Shown in pieces: positions 59,901 to 64,000 of a stretch of 64,000 nt of DNA (positions are counted from its first letter, which is position 1; every line of letters begins with the position of its first letter). The notes beneath the pieces are model-generated. The model was not told the DNA's origin, made no database searches, and saw nothing but the letters and a program-made list of their open reading frames with translations. A program made the position numbers and the translations under genes. Origin of the DNA: Helopsaltes ochotensis. Its lineage: Eukaryota > Chordata > Aves > Passeriformes > Locustellidae. Location of the stretch: positions 938,084 through 1,002,083 of the forward strand of contig VXBM01000095.1 of NCBI GenBank assembly GCA_013400155.1, in the 5' to 3' direction.

Positions 59901-61204
59901 ATTGGGGGGTGTGTGTGTGTTGAGGATCCTGCAAAGACACATCTTTACCTTGCTCCTGTGCAGAGCAGTGCGTGGTTATTTCATTGATGTTCAGTGTGTC
60001 CTCTGGGATCATCCCCGTGTCTGGCTCCTCATCTTGTACAGCCAGTAAAATGCTGCACATGGTAGGCTTGGGGGGGATCTCTGGCCCAGGAGGAGGGATA
60101 GTGGGGTGAGCAGGTGGATGGGTGGGGGAAACTTGGGATGAGGGAAAGAATCATGAAGACTGGAGGAGAAATACCTGAGGAAGATGTAAGGAAAGGAGCT
60201 GGGTGGAGCAAGAGTAGAGATGAGGGGAAGTGGACTTTTGGAAGGCCACTGTACTTGCACTTAGGAGGGTTTAAGGCCCCTAAAGAAGACTAGAAATGAG
60301 AGTGAGACCTGGGTTGCTTGAGCAGCTTGTGCACAGCACCAGTTTGCTTGGTTTGTTTGTTACTCTAATGAGCTAAGCTCCAAAAGCACTGGGGTACCAC
60401 CAACTCTTTTCCAAGCTTCCCATGAAGCCTGCAAATACACATTTGTGGGAATATTTCAGGAGCATTATCCATATTGGCATGGCTTCCCTCAGACGGGGGC
60501 ATGCTTTGTCATGTAGCTCCTCACAGTTTTCATTCTGCTCTATTCCAATCAGTGACATCTTGGGCATTCATTCAGAACATTCAGTTGTTCTAGGTTTTAG
60601 TATAATACCACCTTTTTCTGTTCTGTTTCTCAGTGGTAGAGAAATAAAATAGCAGCGTGCAGAATCCACTTGGTAAAACTTATGCCTGTGACCAGCGCAG
60701 AGTTTGTACCTGTCATGGGTATGAGAGGATCCTTTTTGTCCATGAGCCACCAGTGTGGCTTGTGGAAGAACTAATTTTAAAAGTGTCCTGCTTGAGCCTT
60801 TTGCCTAAGGTTGTGAGATTCTGCTGGTCCCTTGGCAAAGCTGAGTTACAGCAGTTCTCTGGCACGTTTTTTGGTTGACCAGCTGGTTCAGATGACTCTG
60901 GAGGGAGGGGGGGGATGTGTGTGTGTGAGAATTGGATCATTTTGCTGAAGACCATAGAGGGGAGGGCTTCACCGCCTGCAGCTGGTGGTGTGAGCAGTGC
61001 TCGGTGTCGCTGTGTGCTTCAGCTGACGCTGGCTCTGGGGAGGATGCTGAAGCGAGCTGTTTCCTTCCGCAGTTCCACTCCCATCAGCTGTTCCACGTGT
61101 TCGTGGTGGCCGGCGCCTTCGTGCACTTCCACGGCGTCTCCAACCTGCAGGAGTTCCGCTTCACGGTGGGAGGGGGCTGCACAGAGGAGGAGGGCATGCA
61201 GTAG
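41767..61204 (+). CDS. ADIPOR2: ADIPOR2, adiponectin receptor 2, complete coding region
   Basis: Seven coding exons: join(41767-41934, 54340-54459, 56254-56425, 56843-57029, 58079-58266, 59437-59630, 61073-61204). The total is 1,161 bases, 386 residues plus TAG. All junctions are GT-AG and in frame. The product is a PAQR-family receptor with a cytosolic N terminus, seven membrane helices and an extracellular C terminus. It binds adiponectin, signals to AMPK/PPAR-alpha and has zinc-dependent ceramidase activity. The expected zinc ligands are present: His201 (SWLFHTVYCH), His347 and His351 (FHSHQLFH), with Asp218 (LDYSG) beside the site. These are human His202, His348, His352 and Asp219 shifted by one, because the N-terminal region is one residue shorter and the C terminus (GCTEEEGMQ) one longer. 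ADIPOR2 is chosen over ADIPOR1 from the N-terminal RLRKGH segment and synteny with WNT5B. Confidence 0.97.
41935..54339 (+). other. ADIPOR2: ADIPOR2 intron 2
   Basis: About 12.4 kb between GTAAGT at 41935 and the T-rich tract plus CTCCAG ending at 54339. It contains a sense LTR fragment at 49362-49672. No exon or RNA gene was recognised in the rest. Confidence 0.9.
49362..49672 (+). mobile_element. Solo LTR fragment of an endogenous retrovirus
   Basis: Begins TGTCCTGGTTTTGACTGGGA, followed by TAATTTTCTTCC, GTTGATAAC-type sequence, TAGTTGTTGCTAAGCA, CAAGGACTTTT and CCCAAACTGGCCAAAG. This order is one I recognise from an LTR family frequent in songbirds (ERVL/ERVK-like; subfamily not assigned). 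The 3' part of the LTR appears to be missing after about 49672, and no internal gag/pol sequence is present. The exact right limit is uncertain. Confidence 0.75.
54340..54459 (+). CDS. ADIPOR2: ADIPOR2 coding exon 2 (residues 57-96)
   Basis: 120 bases from CSEDSKHDDEPPQEDEGF to MEEFVCK. The second half, GFMGMSPLLQAHHAME, is the conserved juxtamembrane cytosolic block of both adiponectin receptors. Donor GTAAGG from 54460. Phase 0 at both ends. Confidence 0.96.
54460..56253 (+). other. ADIPOR2: ADIPOR2 intron 3
   Basis: 1,794 bases, donor GTAAGG, acceptor CCGCAG ending at 56253. It contains T-rich runs near 55.1 kb. Nothing else was recognised. Confidence 0.93.
56254..56425 (+). CDS. ADIPOR2: ADIPOR2 coding exon 3 (residues 97-154)
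   Basis: Starts VWEGRWRVIPHDVLPDWLKD and ends NIWTHLL plus the first base of Gly154. The block HDVLPDWLKDND and RIHTETGNIWTH are PAQR signature sequences just before helix 1. Donor GTACCC at 56426 is weak but lies exactly at the conserved junction. Confidence 0.96.
56426..56842 (+). other. ADIPOR2: ADIPOR2 intron 4
   Basis: The shortest intron, 417 bases, with an unusual GTACCC donor and a TTTTTCAG acceptor. No further features were seen. Reading through it would give an in-frame stop within four codons. Confidence 0.92.
56843..57029 (+). CDS. ADIPOR2: ADIPOR2 coding exon 4 (residues 154-216)
   Basis: 187 bases covering helix 1 (CVFFLCLGIFYMF), the loop RPNMSFVAPVQEK, and helix 2 with the zinc ligand His201 in SWLFHTVYCH. 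Ends with two bases of Lys216 before GTAAGT. Confidence 0.97.
57030..58078 (+). other. ADIPOR2: ADIPOR2 intron 5
   Basis: 1,049 bases, donor GTAAGT, acceptor TTCTAG ending at 58078. No repeat or RNA gene was recognised. Confidence 0.93.
58079..58266 (+). CDS. ADIPOR2: ADIPOR2 coding exon 5 (residues 216-279)
   Basis: 188 bases. Begins LDYSGIALLIMGSFVPWLYY, with Asp218 next to the zinc centre. It covers helix 3 and helix 4 (CFIYLIVICVLGIAAIIV) and ends in YRGVRA plus one base of Gly279. Donor GTAAGA. Confidence 0.97.
58267..59436 (+). other. ADIPOR2: ADIPOR2 intron 6
   Basis: 1,170 bases, donor GTAAGA, acceptor TCCCAG ending at 59436. No distinct element was seen. Confidence 0.93.
59437..59630 (+). 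CDS. ADIPOR2: ADIPOR2 coding exon 6 (residues 279-343)
   Basis: 194 bases from VFLGLGLSGVIPTLHFVISE through helix 5 and helix 6 (IGWLALMACLYITGAALYA) to FFPGKCDIW. Donor GTGAGT at 59631. Phase 0 end. Confidence 0.97.
59631..61072 (+). other. ADIPOR2: ADIPOR2 intron 7
   Basis: 1,442 bases, donor GTGAGT, acceptor CCGCAG ending at 61072. It includes a short TG repeat near 59910 and a purine-rich, G-run-rich segment at about 60066-60240. Another G run and TG repeat lie near 60905. Confidence 0.93.
61073..61204 (+). CDS. ADIPOR2: ADIPOR2 terminal coding exon (residues 344-386)
   Basis: Starts FHSHQLFHVFVVAGAFVHFH, carrying zinc ligands His347 and His351 on helix 7. It ends GGGCTEEEGMQ and stop TAG at 61202-61204. 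The extracellular tail differs from the human SEEDAL end and is one residue longer. Confidence 0.97.
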   Translation, partial: FHSHQLFHVFVVAGAFVHFHGVSNLQEFRFTVGGGCTEEEGMQ

Positions 61205-61636
61205 GAGCAGCCCGCAGCCCCGGGCACAACCAAAAGAGAGCCGAGCAGCCAGGCTTAGCAAAAGGAATACCTAAGAAGAATCCACGTTTCAGCTGATGAG
61301 GCATGGAGCTTCATGGGGATTCTGACTAACCGAGATAAATTCTATACCTCAAGCAATGGAATAAATCAGTTTGAAGACCAGGAAATTCTGAAAACCTAAT
61401 TTATTCTTGGGATCTACAGATTGAGCTACAGAGGACCCTTTCCAAATCGGCTTCTGTTCAATGCCATATTTATTTGTAGAACTGGGGAGGGATAGCTTAG
61501 CAGTTTCCTTTTTTTTAAAAAAAGAAAAAAAAAGTCAAGGTTAAATTTATATCCTCTTGGAGGGTTTGGGCGTTGATTTTAGATGCTGTTTTGGGAGAAA
61601 AACAAATTGTAAATAAGATTTCTAACTTTCTGTTTA

Positions 61637-61743
61637 AATAAAATTTATATAAATGTTTTAAACAATGGGCGGGGGGAAAAGGGTTTTTGTAAAGAATGCA
61701 ACATGCAAGTACCACACACTGTTTCAATTTTGCACAAAATAAA
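61637..61743 (+). terminator. ADIPOR2: Proximal ADIPOR2 poly(A) signals
   Basis: Two AATAAA hexamers at 61637-61642 and 61738-61743, about 100 bases apart, some 430-540 bases after the stop. Confidence 0.5.
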
Positions 61744-63767
61744 CGATTGCAGGAGGACCAGGTAAAAATCCCAGGAGTGGAGCACGCTGGCCCTGTAGAT
61801 TTTCCTGGTGGCCAGCATGCCCTGGGCAGTGTGGGGTCCTGGCCAGCACCTGGGGTAGGTTCAGGACATGTCCAGAGGGTTGTGAAGGCTGGGTTAATCC
61901 TGGTGTCATCCAGGTGGCAGCGTGAGCAAATGGGTTTGCTCCAGTACCTGCCAAGGTGCATCTGCTCCCTGCCCAGCGTGGGGGACAGCTGCATCCCCAG
62001 CCTGTGTGCCGGGGGAGCTTTGGGATAATGACCAACCACGCGTTGGTCTGGGTCTCGTCCTAGGAAGCGGAGCGCGGTGGGAGAAGTGCAGGTGGAAAGG
62101 CAGAGAGTCCAACTCCATCAGTGCCTGCCTACAGCCAGAGGCCCGGGGGGAGGCTGGCTGCCTCTGCAAGCCTGCTCCGTGTGCTCTGAGGGACGGTGGT
62201 GAGGGACTGGCCAGGAGGTCGTTGAGCATGTCAGGGGAAACAGAGCTGGGGTTAAGATGGACTGGAAAGGGGAGGCTGTGTGCTCCAGGGCACTGCAGAC
62301 TTCAGGCACGTCACCATCCTGTGTGTCAGGCTCCATATGCCAAGGCACTTTGCAGGCTTTTCTTTTTAGGAGGAATAGATCCCTAACCAGCCCAGTGCAG
62401 TTCCTGGTTTGTTTTTTTTTTTTTTTTGTCCTTAGGTCTGCTTTCCATCTGTGCTTTAGCAGTGGGACTGCTGGTATTTCTTAAGCCTAAACCTGAGAGT
62501 TCAGCTGGATCGCTGTGGAGCAGGCACACCTCCTATATAAGGGGAGGCAAATACCCTTCTCCTGTGTAATTGATGTAGCTTGAGCTTTGGAGCCCAGTCA
62601 GAAGCCAGACTGAAGGAGGATCTTTGGAGATGTAAGGTGAAACGTGAACGTTTTGTTTGTTATGGCACAGGTATTGCTTGGAGGCTTTAGCTGGAAATTC
62701 AGAGCAATTACCTCTCTCACAGATGAGTTAAACAGCTCATACCATGCAGTATTTCACAGGGAAGGAAGGTAAAGGGTGGTTGGTTGTTGTGTGGGGTGGG
62801 GTTTTTTTCTAGATTCTCTCAAGTTTCAGTTTGCATTCTTCAAGAGAAGGTGATGAATTGCAAAGATCTTCCATACCCTGGATGTCGCCGTGTGTTTTGG
62901 GGAGTTGCTTTGTCTAATGGAGTCGGGTAGAAGCAGAATGCCCTCCTAGAGCTGCGTGGGCAGGAAGGCTTCACCCCCGGAGTGAAATAAAGCCTCTGAG
63001 AGGAGGGACAGCTGCAGGAGGGGGGGCTGCAGCAGCCTCTAAGTTTGGAGGGATGTGTTCTCAGCAGGATCCCGACACTGGGTGCCTGTAGGGCTGGAAG
63101 GAGTTTGTCCCAGGTCAGTGGTGTTTCAATGAAGGAAAGGGCAGTATTACCTTGGATATGGGGCTGGCAGCGCTGGCATCCCAGAGGAGGCTGGGGCGGT
63201 GCCCGGAGGAGGTGTGCTGGGTGTGAGCCCAGCGTGGTACATATCAGAGTCACAGCTGGCTGGAAGGAGCTTTGGGATACCTCTGAACAGCACCAGCAGA
63301 AGCAGCAGCTCCAGCCTGGGTCATCCCACGTTCACTCCTCCAAGGGTGATTGTAACCTGGTCCTACACAGCACAGAACTATTACAAAAACACAGTACTCC
63401 ACCTGCTATTCTTAACCCAGTCAGTCTCTCTGTTCAAGAAGTTTGTGTGTTCCAATAAAAACAACCTAGCTGTGCACTTTTCTGTAGCTTTTGCTGAGAA
63501 CTCTTCCCAGGTTGGCACCTGAATGCCTTACTCTCAGCAGTCAGAGGCTTGCTTGCTCTGTGTGCAGGTTATTGCCATAGAATAGTTAGGACCTACAGCT
63601 TCTTTCCTTCCCCATTAAATAGTGGCCTTGTTCAGTATATTTCTTTTTAACAATTGCTTACTGTTGGAAGCAATGAAGCACATTCTGGGGTTTTGATGGC
63701 TGGGGACTCTGGTGATGGTTCCATATAAGATGGGATCTTATTACTTGCTGTATTCTTAACTTCTGCT

Positions 63768-63773
63768 AATAAA
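63768..63773 (+). terminator. ADIPOR2: Distal ADIPOR2 poly(A) signal
   Basis: AATAAA followed 15-30 bases later by TTGTCTGCTCTGGGTCTTTC, a plausible T/G-rich downstream element. Confidence 0.55.
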
Positions 63774-63790
63774 AGAACCAAATTGATCGT

Positions 63791-64000
63791 TGTCTGCTCT
63801 GGGTCTTTCTGCAGTGTGGGCAAGAGGGGACAAGGGTGCAAAGCACAGGAGCTGGGGGGGACAGAGGGGCATTGCTGGAGACTTTGGTGGTTGTGGGCAA
63901 AATTTTAGGTGAGTTGAGATAAAGAAAAGTTCAGGAGGCTTGGACTGAAATTGCTGGTGTGGAGGGAATGCCTCCCATCCTGTGTCCACGTAAAGGATTG
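63791..64000. other. Sequence downstream of ADIPOR2
   Basis: About 210 bases with no recognisable feature. Confidence 0.5.

Larger units (their letters stand above)
61205..63790 (+). other. ADIPOR2: ADIPOR2 3' UTR with several poly(A) signals
   Basis: AATAAA occurs at 61637-61642, 61738-61743, 62986-62991, 63454-63459 and 63768-63773. The last would give a UTR of about 2.6 kb, similar to what I recall for the long human ADIPOR2 transcript, and is followed by T/G-rich sequence. The first two would give UTRs of about 0.45-0.55 kb. T8 next to A7 near 61509-61523 and a T run near 62412 are low-complexity features. Confidence 0.6.

Noticed and set aside
1..64000. CRISPR arrays, operons, insertion sequences, tRNA or rRNA genes
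   Set aside because: None was seen. The sequence is vertebrate, and the tandem repeats found lack the direct-repeat/spacer structure of CRISPR.

Overview
This is nuclear DNA from a vertebrate, almost certainly a bird. It carries two recognisable vertebrate genes with canonical GT-AG introns. It also carries CR1 LINE fragments of at least two ages, a solo-LTR fragment of a type I recall as common in passerines, and an assembly gap inside a GC-rich promoter. There is no bacterial, plasmid or phage content. The many short open frames are ordinary intronic and intergenic noise.

Layout, all on the + strand. Positions 1-2783 are intron of WNT5B. The last two coding exons of WNT5B lie at 2784-3076 and 10399-10857, followed by a 3' UTR that reaches about 12.06 kb if the distal poly(A) signals are used. 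Positions 12.06-19.3 kb are intergenic and hold two divergent CR1 fragments and a possible conserved element. A CpG-rich block at 19.32-20.01 kb, with 442 unresolved bases (19475-19916), is the probable promoter and first non-coding exon of ADIPOR2, with a candidate donor at 20012. Intron 1 is about 21.7 kb. Seven coding exons of ADIPOR2 follow between 41767 and 61204. They join in frame to 386 residues, the same length as human ADIPOR2. A long 3' UTR with several poly(A) signals runs to about 63.79 kb.

WNT5B encodes a secreted, lipid-modified, non-canonical Wnt ligand. ADIPOR2 encodes the seven-helix, zinc-containing adiponectin receptor with ceramidase-type chemistry. I know of no functional coupling between them. 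Their adjacency in the same orientation matches the known vertebrate synteny block (human chromosome 12p13.33).

I found no new multi-gene system. The observations most worth checking are: a poly(A)-tailed, direct-repeat-flanked retrocopy-like insertion in ADIPOR2 intron 1 (36184-36609); a GGCCCC hexamer repeat at the edge of the promoter gap; a strand-biased AACTTA-rich tract just after a WNT5B splice donor; a possible G11/C9 stem enclosing the proximal WNT5B poly(A) signal; a 43-bp tandem repeat with a detached copy; and an ancient, nearly erased CR1 in the WNT5B intron.
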